Shown: positions 1-12,934, counted from the stretch's first letter. The stretch is 64,000 bases of DNA from Glycine soja (GCF_004193775.1 NC_041011.1:10133656-10197655); one strand, 5' to 3'. Translations and numbers: made by a program. Notes: generated from the sequence alone by a model not told the origin.

Positions 1-1126
1 AGTGTAGTTTATTACAAATACATGCTAACGGGCATATAATCATCCATAAGAAGTCTTGGGCCCTGTGCTAGGGATTCTAGTCCAGAGTTGACACCTATAT
101 ATACTACCAACGCCATTATGAAAGGTGCACATTCATTACATCTCGTCACTTTAGTGGATTATTACTGACTTGAGAGGCGAAGATCCTTTGTAGGTATCCT
201 ACCCATTGCTTGTGCATTTCTGTCACTAGAATCTCAGCCGGAATCAAATCAGATTGGATGAAGAAACAATCAGTTCAATCAAATCAACAATCAAACCTTT
301 TCTGGACTCATAGCCTCATCCATTTCAGACAGAACAGAAACTAATCAGACTCTATTTAGTCTATTAGGGAGCCATACATATTCGAAGTTTGTTTTAAACT
401 AAGGCAATACATGTTTGAGTAAGTTGAACATGAGAAAGTGGAAAATAACAAGGGAAATGAAAATGGAGTGAGAAAAAGGTTTCGGATCTTCACATTTCAC
501 TCAAAAATCAATTTCAACTCACATTCATACCATAGGAGTGGCCAAATTTCATATTATATATGAGTTTCACTCCACTTTAAACCGTTCCACACTTTTACAT
601 TCTACCAAGCAGAGGTGAAGTAACCTTCCTTCCAAATCCTCCAACTCCCCATTTTCCAGTTACTCAAACAAGCATAGCTTGTATTTAGACATAAAACAAA
701 CATGCACCAAGATTTCTATCATTATAAGAATAAATGACCACGGGAATTACATTGTCCCCAACAAGGTTTTAAAATACAGTCCACACAATCGCAATTTTGA
801 CTACAACATCAAGGTTTTTTTGAGTCTCCACAACCACAATTGTGGCGGCTTTGGCGGCATTTGTTCGCAATTTCCCATAAATCAAAGTCCAATGTAAAGT
901 GAAAATTAGGGTTTCGTGAATATTTTTCCAGTTAATTGCATGCCAAAACAATTATCATAGTTCAGTGCTAGATTTTGAAATCATGTGCCACAAAATTCAA
1001 AAACACACAACAAAACATCAAAAAAATTGTATAATTGCTTTAGGTTACTTCGATCACCAACAACACAAACCATATTATTATCCAAAATCAAAATTCAGAA
1101 CCGAAACATAGTAACAGAGAACGAAC
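1..1126 (-). other. Probable first intron of the Expp1-like gene
   Basis: This lies downstream (minus strand) of the likely splice donor of the exon at 1127-1441. I see no second exon of that family in any frame here, so the first intron probably exceeds 1.1 kb and the gene continues off the left edge. The sequence is mildly AT-rich and holds only short chance ORFs (for example 679-897 plus). The assignment as intron is inference. Confidence 0.45.
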
Positions 1127-1441
1127 CGCGACGAAGGAGGATGAATTAACGGTGAGGAGCGAGATCTCGTCGACCTTGGGTCTGAACACGGAGATCTGAG
1201 AGTTCGCACTGGAGAGCGAGAGCCTCGTGTCGCACGGCGACAACTGAACGCTGTTGTTGTTGTTGTAGAAGAACTTGTCCTTCGGAGCGAACGCGATTCC
1301 GAACGTGAATCCGTCGGATCTCTGCACTCGCGTGTCCGTGCACGGCGCGAATACTCGGTTGTCGTCGCCGGCGTCCGCCGGAAGAGCCGCCGCAAGCACC
1401 GCTACCACGATCGCCGCCGCTAGAACCCTGATAACCTCCAT
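1127..1441 (-). CDS. Expp1-like secreted protein, first exon (partial)
   Basis: The minus-strand frame starts at ATG 1441. Residues 1-24 form a signal peptide: a hydrophobic run of Ala, Val and Leu ending near ALPADAG. The mature part has two cysteines (in APCTD and LSPCD) and the block ISVFRPKVDEISLLTVN, which I recognise as the conserved N-terminal block of plant Expp1-like proteins of unknown function. The open frame runs to 1088, but after SSFVA similarity stops at a GT (1126-1125), so the exon probably ends at 1127. The remaining exons lie left of the window. The protein is expected to be secreted or extracytoplasmic. GC content is far higher than in the surroundings, as is usual for a first exon. 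Other ORFs over 1146-1556 on both strands are shadows. The family call is from memory of the conserved block. Confidence 0.68.
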
Positions 1442-2790
1442 GGAAGAATGTTCTAGAAGTTTTCGCCAAAACCACGCGGAGTCGCTGGGTGCGGTAAAGT
1501 GCGAATATCGGTTTTCTCGCTTTACTTCTTCTGCCGTTCACCGGTTGCGGAGGTAATGTCGTTTAGCGTTAAACGACTTCGAGTGTGTGAAACGACTCCT
1601 GAGAATTACTACAACTTCTGTTTGTTGGAAGTTGGAATACTGTCCGCGCCGGAGTCGTACCTAAATAAGACTTGTAGATTTTAATTTGGATATTTTTCTT
1701 TATATTTTATTGCTTATTTAAGTTTTTAATTTAACAATTGATTTGTTCAAAAACAAAAAATTAAGAATTGATGCTTTAATGAATAAAAATTATAAACATA
1801 TTTTATTTATATAAAAAATGTAATCAATGTTATAGCAAGTAAAAATTATAGATATCTAATTTAAATAAATTAAAATGTAAATATTAATTCCTTAATATTA
1901 AAAATCCAAACTCAAATAAATAAACATTTAAACCCCAATATTTTACAAAAAAAAAAAAAAATCAAACTTAGAGTATAATCAGAGAGATCCTGTTTAGGGG
2001 TGAAAATAAGTTACCTCTGACTGGATCTTATTAGATTTGAATCTGACTTTAATTTAAAGTATGTAACCTAATAATATTTAAATTTGTACTACAATTTAGC
2101 TCTATATACAAAATAACAGAACAAATAAATAAAAATCCTAACGTGTATTTCATCCAAGATTTTCTGGGCTTCTGTGGACTTAGTATACTAGTTTTTTTTT
2201 TAAAAAAATACTTTTTATTTTTATTTTATTTTTCATAGCTAAATAAATTAGTGAAATCTCTTCTTTTTTCTTCCAAAAATTTGTTTCGTCCGCCTACATA
2301 TCGCTTTGCAACGATTACTTTATACAAACATATATTCAAATGGAATACAGTCCCTTGATCAAATAAGTACACCAAGGAAACACGAGTTTTTTTTTATCTC
2401 TAGAAATTAAAAAAAAACTATCAAAATATTTACAACATTACAAATAATAAGAAAAAAATAATTTATATGTTGAATTTAAATATAAACAAATCTAAGTAAT
2501 GTTATCATTTTTAAAATATCATTTATTTAATTCCAATTCTATTTTAAAGCATTTTTTTTGTTTAAGATAAGTTTCAATAAAAGATATTTTACAAATAATC
2601 TTATTTTTTATTTGAAATTAGTAAAATTAAATGATGTCAACTAATTTTCTTAATTAATATGAAATTAGTTATTTTTGTTTATATATGAGTTGAGAGGAAA
2701 TATAAAATAATATGAACAAATAATATAGTTTTTAATTTGTGGTAAATTTATTATATTTTAATAATATTGATCTTCTCATATAAATTAGTG

Positions 2791-2830
<40 letters not shown>

Positions 2831-4544
2831 GAAATAAATTTAATTTATATGGATGATGAGTTTTTTAGTCTCAATAGTGTGAGATGACTAGCATAAAAGA
2901 TGATGCGTTGTTATGGTAGAACACATGAGGTTGGGTGTGAGTTTATAAAAGGTTTTAACTTTGAAGTGTTGTTCATGAAAGATCATCCAATTTATATTTT
3001 AATCCTTCTAAATATACTTAATTTATGTTTTATATCAAATTTTTGTTTTGGTCCACCTTAATATACTTAGCTTTTGTTTTTAGTCTTTCTAAATATATTT
3101 TATTTTTGTTTCAATCCCTCTGCATTATATGAACTAAAACAATAAAATGTATTTAGAGGACTAAAATACAAATCCCCATATGTTGCTCACTGGTCATATG
3201 TTATCAATGTCCATATATTGTTGATGAAACATATGTCAAATGAGTTGTTGACGCGACATATGTTCTAATGTGACATGTGAAATAGGTTTTTGATGTTAGT
3301 ATTTCTTCACACTTAAGGACTAATCTTTATGACTGTGACAAAAAAACAATAATTAGAAGGCTAAAAGATTAGCAAAAAAATTTATAAGAACCAACAAGTG
3401 AAAGACCCTTAAAAAAAATAATCTAATTCAAATATATTTTCATAGCCACCAAACATGTAAATTAATTGACTCAAAATTGTTATAGCTTAATGAGTGATTT
3501 TGAGTTTGAACTTTGGGTGTAAAATTACATAAAATACTCAAGGAAAGAATATTGTCACCCATAAGGATCCTAGCGATGTTCATGACCTACCTTATCTCAT
3601 TGGCTCCACCTAACAGACATTTAATGAGTAAAGAGAAATAAAAAATTATATAAATATTCCTTTCAACACATGAGTGAAGAGAAAATTCTTTTTATTAAAA
3701 TTAATTAAGATTTATAACATTTGTTAACATGATTTATAAAAATTAAAATAAAAATATATTAAATTTTTTCATGATAAAAACAGTCACTGAATTTAAACCG
3801 CTATAGTCAATTACTTTCAATGCAATAATAAAAATATAATTTTAAAAAAAATACAGAAATAAGAGGTGGAAAAAAGTTATCAAGAGACGCGAATAAAAAA
3901 ATTTAGATAAATTTAATATAACTCTTTATTAAGACATGTTTGATTGAAATATTATAAAATAATATTAGTGGTAATTATTATTTAATATTATAAAATTATA
4001 TATTATGAAAATTATTTTATTCAGCAATATTGGATCTAATACAATGACAGTGAATTATTTTAATCAATTTTGTGTCAAACACATAGTGTGATTAAACATG
4101 ACAAAGAATGATTTGAAATTGGAATAAGTCACATGCAATAGTTTTTTATTTTGTAATAGTTGAGTAAGAAAAATAAATATAATGGGAATAATAATACCTA
4201 AATCACAAGCTCCTTAATTTTTATGGCATCACTACACCAACTACTGTGTGCAATTAAAAAAAAGAAGAAGAAGCCAAAGTATAGAATCAAATTTGCACTT
4301 CTCAACTTCTATGTAGGGACCCTCAAGGTACCGCTTAGGCAAAACTCATGTGCTGGAAATCTAAAAAGGTTGACTGGACACGGATAGAAACTGATTTACT
4401 AATTGTGTATATCAAGTTCATAATTGAGTTTTACAACTAATTTATTACTATATTAAGTACAATTTTTTAAAAATTCCATATTCATAGACTCCTATAATTT
4501 ATTACACAAAAATATCCTATAATTTAAATTTTATGCAATGAACC
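1442..4544. other. AT-rich intergenic DNA
   Basis: The first 200 bases are the GC-richer upstream and leader zone of the Expp1-like exon. Beyond about 1680 the sequence is very AT-rich with homopolymer runs. The part at 3000-3400 (thymine-rich 'ttttagtcctt' phrases facing adenine-rich 'gactaaaa' phrases) resembles a decayed terminal-inverted-repeat element, but I could not define its ends. No gene is seen. Confidence 0.5.
2795..2827. repeat. (TA)n microsatellite
   Basis: Uninterrupted alternating TA run of about 33 bases. Confidence 0.95.
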
Positions 4545-4871
4545 ATGCATAGTATACTAAGTACTCATTTCATTTATGATGCTATCAAATGGTTACAAGA
4601 GTTACCGATTGACAAAGTGGTTATTGTCTTATTGAGGTCATTGCAACGTGTTGTCTCTTTTTGGCACAGTGGAAAGGATGATGCCTCAAAGTTTGGAAGA
4701 ATATTAGGTTTGTGTACGAATCTCCTTTCGTCTTTCCCAAACTGTCATGTTAGTTTTGTTCAAAGACAAACTAATGTAGCTGCACATGCCATGGCTACGG
4801 TTTCTATAATCTATGTTGGTCCTATGTGTTTACAATTATATTTCATCATGTATTATCCAACAGATTTTTAA
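4545..4871 (+). pseudogene. RNase H-like domain relic (LINE or reverse-transcriptase-like)
   Basis: The frame reads AIKWLQELPIDKVVIVLLRSL and then SFVQRQTNVAAHAMATVS. This is the C-terminal half of the RNase H-like domain (RVT_3 type) found at the end of plant LINEs and in many 'reverse transcriptase-like' plant proteins. The motif order (strand with D/L-S-L, then F-x-R-Q-x-N-x-A-A-H) fits. The acidic residue expected in the E-x-D-S-L segment is replaced by L-L-R-S-L, so the active site looks lost. No upstream domain is present, so this is a fragment. It could come from a LINE or from a host RNase H-like gene. Confidence 0.6.
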
Positions 4872-6296
4872 TGATATAATATTATGAGTATGTTGCTATA
4901 AAAAAATACTCATCTTATCTCATTATGGGTCGTCCTCTTAAGCTTAACTTGGAAGATTTGAAAGAGACAACTTAACTAGTTAACAAACAAAGACTAGGGT
5001 GGAAAAGATAAACTTATTTTCCACCGTAGGAAAGGAAAATGTGGTGTAATAAGATGCGTTAGATGCAATCAATGGTTAAAATAAGTGGAGATTACGGTGG
5101 ACATGCTTACACTGAAAAAAAAATAGAATGTGTCGATCTCCTCTTCCTTCATTTTCTTCGTTGTTTCACCGGCATCATCGACACCATTCATGGTCAAGTG
5201 CAACCTCCCGCCGTGAGGCTCTTCATCTTCAAGGAAACGTTGCTACTCTATCACTTGCCATCTGTGATGTCGTGTCCCCCTTGTGGCTTGATATTTTTAA
5301 CTAGAAAATCTTCCCCCTTTCGACAAATGGCTTAACACCCACACATCCCAACAATACGAAGAACAATAATATCAAGATCCTCATCAGTCCTCGTGGCGGC
5401 ACCGACGTGTCGAAGACTGCCATTTCCCTCTCCGTCATCGCTACATGTTGGATCTGGAAACATACTCGTGCATCAAATCTAGAAACACACTTCATGCTTC
5501 AAATTTGAAAATGGACTCGCACCTCAGATCCATGGCCTCACACACAACAGATTTGGAATCTATGACCTCGTTTTCACCTTCTCCTCCCTCACGTGCTCCT
5601 CTGTAGTTGCCTGTCATTTCATGTGCCTTCCAACCAAAGTTTGATCTTTTGTTGCAAAATTTTGTAAATTTGGGTAAATTTTTAGAATTCAAATTTCACA
5701 CCATAAAAAATTTAGTAATTGCAAATTCGTTTGTAATGGGTATTATTTATCTTGTATTTTTGTTTTGAAAGATATGAATGATGAATGGAGCCTTCTTGTG
5801 TTTGTTCAATATTGACAAAGCGTCACAAATCATCCGGGGGAGAATACAAGAGAATGCCCATGGTGGTCTAAATGGACGGAAAGAAAAAAAATTAAAATTT
5901 TAATTTGATCTAATGTGGTTTCTCCCACGGTGGTCTTCACATATTTTTTGTTTGTATACCCAAAATACACCGTTGGATTACAGACAAGTAAATCAAATGA
6001 CCTTGATAGCTTTCGCACCTAGCAAACTGAGTTTCCCCTACGCATGCTAGAATCTGTCCTCGTTAACCTGACCCAATGCACTTTCAACCCATTGGATTGG
6101 CAAGTTAAGAGAATTTGTGGGTTAAATTATCTAACATGTCATATCATTTTATACACGTTTTTAATGATAAGTTTGGTGGGTTGGCTTGATAGGTTTAACC
6201 CACTTTATAACGTCTAATCTTATTTCACTTGAATAAAATTATTTTTCATGAAGAGTATCTTTTGTCTTTGAAAAAATATCTCTTCAAAATTTAGAG
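4872..6296. other. Intergenic, nothing recognised
   Basis: Somewhat less AT-rich than the surroundings, with short open frames on both strands (5063-5335 plus, 5301-5692 minus, 5830-6018 minus). None shows a family motif, low-complexity-free domain or plausible start context. Left unannotated as genes. Confidence 0.5.
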
Positions 6297-6381
6297 AATG
6301 ACTTATTGTGAAAATGGGACTTTGATAATTGTGATACAATGACTTATTGTGAAAATGGGACTTTGATAATTGTGATACAAT
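6297..6381. repeat. 41-bp tandem duplication
   Basis: Two perfect copies of a 41-base unit beginning aatgacttattgtgaaaat, back to back, ending exactly at the left border of the solo LTR. The second copy contains the left target duplication of that LTR. Confidence 0.9.
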
Positions 6382-7163
6382 TGATAACTGCAAAATTTGA
6401 GTTAATTTTGGCTAAGAATGATTATAATTTTTTCACTTTACTATTGTTTTAAATGAAATAATAAAGAAATTAATATCTTTGTAATTTTTTATCAGCAAAA
6501 GTTAAAAGAAGAAAATTTCAAGTGCTTTGGAGGAAAATTGGTGCAAAAACGGGAAGAAAAGTTGAAGATTGGGACAGCTCACTTAGCGCATAAGATAGGC
6601 ACAGCGTGTTTCCTTGCTTAACGGTCAACTCACACTTAGCGCGAAGAAGGCTCACGAAGAAGCCCAAAGGTGCGCTTAGCGCGAAAGCCGCGCTAACCGT
6701 GAGGTCACATGGAAATTAAGCTACCTTAGGCCTATAAAAGGAGTAGGAAGCAAAGGAGAAAGACAACCCGACACAGACCGAGACACCAAGACTCAGAGCT
6801 CTCTAATGAATATATCCTAAGCCTGAGTATCTCTAATAGGGGAAACCCTCTTTCTATGTCCATTATCTCCTTCTCCTCCTCTATCCATCCCTCTTTTTCT
6901 ATTCACATCAGCCTCTAAAGTGTAAAACCTCTCATGATAATGAAAGGCTAAACCCCCATTGTTAGGAGCCTAGCAAGCAAATGCTCTTGTAATATAATCT
7001 GTCCTTACTATCTATTTAATGCAATACTGATTTTTATTGTTTCTTTTCTGTGCTTTATTGTTATTGTATGGTATGATCATCCATGCATTTGTTATAGGGG
7101 TTATACATTGAGAAATGTTAATTTCTAAAGAACTGGGAAAGGGCATTTGCCAATGAGTTAACA
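6382..7163 (+). mobile_element. Solo LTR of a Ty3/gypsy element
   Basis: The segment begins TGATAACTGC, ends GAGTTAACA (TG...CA) and is flanked by ACAAT at 6377-6381 and 7164-7168, a 5-bp target duplication. TGATAACTGC is also how the LTRs of the large gypsy element at 41086-52918 begin in their coding direction, so the families are related, though the rest differs. It holds a TATA box at 6733-6740 (tataaaag) and several copies of the cgcttagcgc palindrome at 6590-6700. No coding sequence or second LTR lies nearby, so it is probably the product of LTR-LTR recombination. The right border is less certain than the left. Confidence 0.7.
6733..6740 (+). promoter_or_regulatory. TATA box of the solo LTR
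   Basis: TATAAAAG sits in the middle of the LTR, followed by a leader rich in CA and CT. This is the usual position for the U3/R promoter and fixes the LTR orientation as plus. Confidence 0.6.
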
Positions 7164-7440
7164 ACAATCATCCAAAAGATTAATTGGAGTTTTCAATCAA
7201 TAGTAAAAGTTAAATTGTTAATCGTATATGATAAAAGTTGTATCTTTGGTTTTCTATATAATTTATGGCTGTATTCAAATTGATCCCATTTTGATCTTGG
7301 AAACGGAAAGTGTGAGGCAATGGCAAATTTAGTCTTTAAAGGATAAAAAATTCAAATTTAGTTTTAAAATGTGTAAAAAATGCAACAAAATGGTCTTGTC
7401 ACTAAATTTCTGAGACCATTTTATGATCAAGTTATAATGT

Positions 7441-7790
7441 TCAAGAAGGGATGGCAAGTCATTCAAGATAAGATTGCATCAAAGAGAAATTTGAGAAGGG
7501 GTGTTCTGGATCGGAGGAAGAAGATGAATGCATGTGTGTAGGCTGTGGAACTTAATATACAAAACTACAAAAACACTTACAACTTGATTGTAGGTGGTTT
7601 GGGAAGGTTTGGTATGAATTTTTGGCATAGCTAGCTAGGAATGTGCTATTTATGGAATAATAACATTGAAATGCAGTTTTATCAATTCCAAGGGCTGGTT
7701 TCGACTGCTGCTTTGGATAAGGAAGGATTTATGGCTATTTGGTTTTTTGTTGTTATTCATACTATTTGGATGTTCATGCATATATATGAT
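7441..7790 (+). pseudogene. LINE ORF2 C-terminal relic (zf-RVT region)
   Basis: Broken frames read SKRNLRRGVLDRR, a C-x-x-x-E-E-E-D-E stretch, FYQFQGLV and KEGFMAIWFFVVIHTIW. In this order they match the zinc-binding zf-RVT domain after the reverse transcriptase of plant L1-type LINEs (NL-x-RRGV ... C ... HFYQF ... W-x-x-IW). Frame changes and stops break it, and no upstream RT is present. Recognition is by motif order only. Confidence 0.5.
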
Positions 7791-8136
7791 ACATGTATTG
7801 GATACAATACATATCTGATACGACAATGTGATTATTTCAAAAAAATATAGGATACAATACGTGTACGATATGTATTTAGAAATGTATAAAAAAATCATAA
7901 AAATAACATTAAATATATAAGTGCAATTCTGCAAACCCAAATTAAAGAAATATTTCTTGAACATTAATAAAAACAAAAAAAGTTATAACTCATCGACATC
8001 ATAAATTAATTTCTATTATTTACATATAGAAAAGTACTATAAATTTTCATCCTTTCTTGAAATCATTCATATAAGTGTTTTATGTAGTTGTATTGAGTTT
8101 TCATAAAATATTTTAAAAGCTTGGATACTTCATCGA
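7791..8136. other. AT-rich DNA with 'gatac' phrases
   Basis: Contains scattered variants of gatacaatacgtat-like phrases (7785-7880) that lead into the duplicated block at 8137-8310. No gene is seen. Confidence 0.4.
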
Positions 8137-8310
8137 TACGTATCGGCAAAGTGTCCAAATAGTATCAGTATTAAATATGTGATGCAAATTGAATATTGGT
8201 GCTTCTTAGGTTTGGAAATTTCACGGATATGTATCAGTGAAGTATCCAAGAGTATTGGCATCCGATACAGATATGTGAGGCAAATTGGAGTATTGGTGCT
8301 TCATATTGTT
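8137..8310. repeat. Imperfect direct duplication, about 75 bp
   Basis: Both copies share tatgtga[t/g]gcaaattg followed by tattggtgcttc, preceded by a variant of cggcaaagtgtccaa or cagtgaagtatccaa. The copies are diverged. The first lies at about 8137-8213 and the second at about 8230-8310. Confidence 0.6.
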
Positions 8311-8519
8311 CAAAAATCAAATAGTGTTCCAACAGAAACACATACATTTTCATCAGATAATGGAAGTAGTGAAAATCAAATCATGAAAATGGCTTCGTGC
8401 AAGAAGTCAAGTTTTATATATGCTTTATCTAATTTGTTTTTGAATCCTCTAGTGTGTATGGGAGATCACTAGTGTAGTTTTGCATTTTCTAAAAATCCTG
8501 GATGATATTTGGTTGTTCG

Positions 8520-8705
8520 TTAAACTGGAATGACTAAAAAGGTATTTAAGTCTTTTTTTAATTTTTACCCAATTGGACATAGAAGGACGGAAATGCCCAA
8601 TTGGATAAAATTAAAATACAAAGGGATCCAATTGCATACTTAAAAAACTAAAGGACCTAATTGAGCACTTTTAATAAACTAAGGGACCAAATTGCGTATT
8701 AAGCC
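8520..8705. repeat. Fragment of an inverted-repeat type element
   Basis: Contains the ordered phrases 'aaagggatccaattgcata', 'aaaggacctaattgagca' and 'aagggaccaaattgcg', a run typical of terminal parts of legume MITE-like repeats. Its right end, gtattaagcc, served as the LINE insertion site. No partner arm is recognised on the other side of the LINE. Confidence 0.35.
8696..8705. repeat. LINE target-site duplication, left copy
   Basis: GTATTAAGCC, identical to 14066-14075. It abuts the poly(T) run that is the poly(A) tail of the minus-strand LINE. Confidence 0.85.
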
Positions 8706-8883
8706 TTTTTTTTTTTTTGAAAAAATGGCTAGGAGCAGTCATGGATAGGGAAGGACATCCCAACTATGTTGGCACCCCCTTCCCCACCACCCTAACCAAG
8801 CCAAAACATTATTAGAGAAAGATAGAAAGATACAAAGACAAAATAACATGGGGGGACATAACCAAAACCTATGGTAGAGCAGA

Positions 8884-11800
8884 TCAACAAAATCTATAGT
8901 CAGGTAAGCCTAATCTATTATGCCTATAGTCAACTACAGAAAAAATAAGGACTGACTCCCGCCAGGTAAAAGAAGTAACAAAAAAACCATGGTTAACTAA
9001 TTTATCTGCACAAGAATTCCTTTCTCTACAAATATGAGAGAGACAAAAGTTCATCTTAGAAACTAAATTCAAACAATTGAGCCAATGATTTCTAAGATTC
9101 CAAGGGACAAAAGAGTGCTTCGAAAAGGCCTACACCACCATAGAAGAGTCACACTTGAGCCAAAAGGAATGCCAACCCTTTTTCCAAGCTAGGTCAATGA
9201 TAAATATCGCTCCCCAAATCTCTGAAACGAATGTTGTGGAGGAGCCAATATTGCTACAAAAACATCCAATAGCTCTCCTAAGGTAATCTCAAAAAAGACC
9301 TCCATAGGCAGTAGGACTAGGATGACCTTGAGTAGCGCCATCCAAGTTCCCTTTAATCCATCCATAGAGAGGAGGATACCAAGAAATATGATGGATGGAA
9401 AGCCCTTTAAAAGGGGTGGCAGCAAATTCCAAAGTTCTTTAAGATTGAAAATTCCTGCATGGAGGATTTCAAAGTGCCTTTAGAGATGCTCCCTAAAAGA
9501 GAGGTGGAAAGAGAGATTAGAACACAATTTATATGTAAAGGGATAGATATATTTTGGAAGCGGATACTATTTCTGGAGTGCTAAATGGCCCAAATTGTGT
9601 TTGCAATCCCAACCAAGGCCATGTCTCAGAGCTGGCTACTAGAAAAATATTCGCAGCAAGATAAAATAGAAAGCAAGGATGATAAATTGATAGAGCAATT
9701 ACACTCACTTGAAAGCCAGTTCTAGAGAGAAACTGCAAATGGCACTAAAAAAAGAGGTGCTTGGTGGTTTCAATGTGGAGCAACAAAGGTTGCATTGGGA
9801 GACTATCGTGCAACCTCTTTTTAATAGGATGTCATTCCCACACAGGAAGTTGAAAGCAATCTTGAGTGTGAGGCTTCTAGAATCATATTTCTCCCATATT
9901 AGCTCATTAGGCCGATGACTAATAAGGATGTCCATTTGGACTATGCCAGCAACTAAGTTAAGAGCACAAATCTGGAGAAAAGGTGTGAGGTTCCAAGAAC
10001 CATTATGTAAAAAATCACTCACAGTATACTTAAGAGAAGAGCTGATTCTCCCTGGCAGATTCAAAGCTTCCCCTACCATATGAGGTAGCCATGTGTTGCA
10101 CCAAAAGTTAATAGATTTCCCATCTCCAATAACCTAGGATGAGTGTAGCTTGAACATACCCAATTTGCTTTTAATTTTATGCCATATGGATGACTTGATA
10201 TATTTATTTATGTTGAAGTTGAGGAAGCGGGCATGACAAAGGTTTTCCCATTGAGTAGTGGCGGTGTTGAAGTCCCAAAAAAGCTTCATCATGTAAGCTT
10301 CGTTAATAAGGCAGATATCATAAATGCCTAACCCCCCCCCCCCCTCGAACACATTTTCCGCCAGCTAACAGTTGCAATTTTTTTTACCTTTAGGTCTCCT
10401 GTCCATACAAAATTGTATAGCCATCTACTCACAAGCTTGAGGAAAGAGATCGGTCAGAGATAGACTTGGAAGATATAAAGAAACAATTCTTGGATGATTG
10501 AGTTTACTATTGCACGCGACCCATGATGGAGAGCAAGTGGCCTTTTTAAGAACTGAGTTTAGACTTAATTTTATCCGCCATCAGCCTTGAATGGATAGCT
10601 TTGGGTTTACCTTTGAAGATAGGGACCCCAAGGTAGTTAAAAGGAGTTGGCCTTGAACAAAAACTAGCCTAGTAGAGATGTGCAATCTGGCTCTAGAGAG
10701 GTTACCGACAAAAAATCTACATTTATGAAGACCAAGGTGTTGTCCTGAAGCATCTCCAAATCTTAGGAAGAGGTCCATTAAGCTTTTAAGGTTGTTAGCA
10801 TCACCTTTACAAAAGATAGTCAAATAATCCATGTAGAACGCGTAAGAGGGATACTTAAAGTTCCTTGGACCCGCCATCAACTTGAGTTTACCCGCAACAA
10901 CTGATTTGGAAATGTCACGACTAAGAACATCTTTCGCAAGGCAAAAAAGGAGGGGGGAGAGAGGATCTCCTTGTTGCAAGAGAGGAAGCCCATTGACTTG
11001 GCATTGATAGCGAAAAAGAGCTTAGCAGAGCTGAGGATAATTCCAACCCAAATACAAAAAATGGGAGAGAAGCCAAATGCATTAAGCACAATCAAGAGGA
11101 ATGACCAGTCTATTGTATCAAATCCCCGACTTGGATAGGGAACTATGCGAGTGACCTACCTAATCTTATTGTAGAAATTTTCAGGATCAGTGATTAGATC
11201 ATGCAAACTAGAAATGTTTTTTCTTGTATAAAGGAAGGGATTACTCAATCCATTTCCATATCGATCGTGATATATATAATAATTTGAGCACCCATTTCAA
11301 AAGCATATCCAATTTTTGCATAATAGGGTTATGAAAATCCCTGCTTTTTAATGTCGAATTTCAGAACCAGGTTGCCCCCAAAAGTCTTCTGATTAAGGAG
11401 ATCTATGGCTTCTGAGGTTATGCCAATACACTCGGTAATGTTCCTTCCCTACATGAAGCCTTACTGCTCCTCAGAGATGATCTTAGGGGCTACAGAGGCC
11501 AGCCTGTCCGCTAGGATCTTAGTAATCACTTTGAATTGGAAGTTGGCTAGGGCAATTGGCCTATAGTCCTCTATTTTATCAGCACCCTAGAACTTTGGAA
11601 TGAGAACAACTAGGTTGGAGTTGAGATTAGGCAAAAGCCAAGAATTAGCAAAAGATTGCATCACCGAATTATAAACATCTTGATGAATAATATCCTAGAA
11701 TGCTTGGAAGAAGCTCCCTCCAAAACCATCTAGGCTTGAAGCCCTGTAACCATTCATAGCAAAAACGAGTCTAACTTCTTCTTTGATAGGCAAATTAGTG

Positions 11801-12758
11801 AGCATACACTTGTTGTCAGAGGAAGCCAAGGAGAGAATTAAAGTAGCTATGAGGTCATTTTCAACACAATGATTCTCAGTAGCGTATAAAAAAAGAGAAG
11901 TAATGGGTCACAAGCTATTGAATATCATCACATGAGGTAAAGATGTTATTGTCTACTCTAAGGATGAACATCTAGTTCATCTTAAACAAGATATCGATAA
12001 TCGGGATGAGAAGTCCACATGGAGTAAAATTTGAAAGAGGATGAAAATGTGGTAGAATCAAATTTAAGGACAACTAGTAAAGAAAAATGGTTTGATTGAC
12101 TTCTGGTAAGGTTGCAACAGGATAAGGAGTCCCAACTATCCAGGCAATCATCGTTATCGATGGCCCTATCCAGGTGAGCTTCAATGTGCCTATTAGTATG
12201 ACGACCATTTGACTAGGCATAGAGAGCACCAATGGTATCAATGTGGTTAAGGGCACTGGCATCCGTCCAAGCCTGGAAATTATCATAGGAAGCGGGAAGA
12301 GGGAGACGACCGCCTCTACACTCATGCTCCCTAAGTATAGCATTAAAGTCCCTTAAGAAAAGCCAAATACCCTGTAAATATTGTTGGAGGGTGGTAAGAT
12401 CCATCCAAAGTCTTCTTTGCAAAACATGATTAGTATTGGCGTACATTGTAGAACAATAGAATATTTTTTCGTTCCAAGAAACAGAGAAGGTTATGTGTTG
12501 AGAAGAAGCATCCATAAAGGTTGGATTAAGATGGCTTTTACATAGAAACCATAACATAGGATTGTTTGACATTCTTTGATTAGAAATCTACGGATTCAGA
12601 CCCATAAAGTTCGAATAATAAATAGGAATACTATTAAAGTTAATCCAAGGCTCTGCCAGCAGTAAACAATCAGATTTATGAGTCAAATAAAGCTCCTTCA
12701 AAACCAACTTGGAAGGTTGGTTTCCTAATCCTCTTACATTCCAAAAGAGGATATTCAT
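8884..12758 (-). pseudogene. LINE ORF2: endonuclease, reverse transcriptase, RNase H
   Basis: The start is ATG 12758 (MNILFWNVRGLGNQPSK), the classic opening of a plant LINE endonuclease domain. It continues in pieces: 12572-12213 and 12343-12074 (endonuclease, with LFLRDFNAILREHE), a heavily broken RT N-terminus around 11650-11150, then 10979-10581 with QQGDPLSPLLFCLA. The catalytic box reads YMDY (10824-10835) instead of Y-A-D-D, so one of its two catalytic aspartates is gone. Downstream come the EGGGGLGIYDICLINEA block (10352-10134), zf-RVT-type sequence (10079-9705) and the RNase H end with SHICRERNSCADKLVNHG (9072-8884). Numerous stops and frameshifts make it non-coding. Confidence 0.88.
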
Positions 12759-12934
12759 GATGTATTCTTCTTGTGGACGACTCTCAAATGAGTTGTGGAT
12801 TTACGGCTAGTGGACTTGGTAAGCTTAATTTTTTTTCTTCTTTTTTGGTGCTTTGAAAGGACCTCTATGAACCCTCTATTCTCGTCCTCTTCCTCTTGGC
12901 CAGATTCATCATGTTCCTCATCCACAATGTCAGC

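Noticed and set aside
1146..1556. Overlapping ORFs on both strands of the Expp1-like exon
   Set aside because: They are GC-rich shadow frames (Arg/Ser-rich) of the minus-strand exon, without motif support.
3000..3420. Possible terminal-inverted-repeat element
   Set aside because: Phrases resemble legume MITE arms, but I could not align two arms or find a target duplication.
5063..5692. Short ORFs on both strands as small genes
   Set aside because: No conserved motif, no promoter or splice context.
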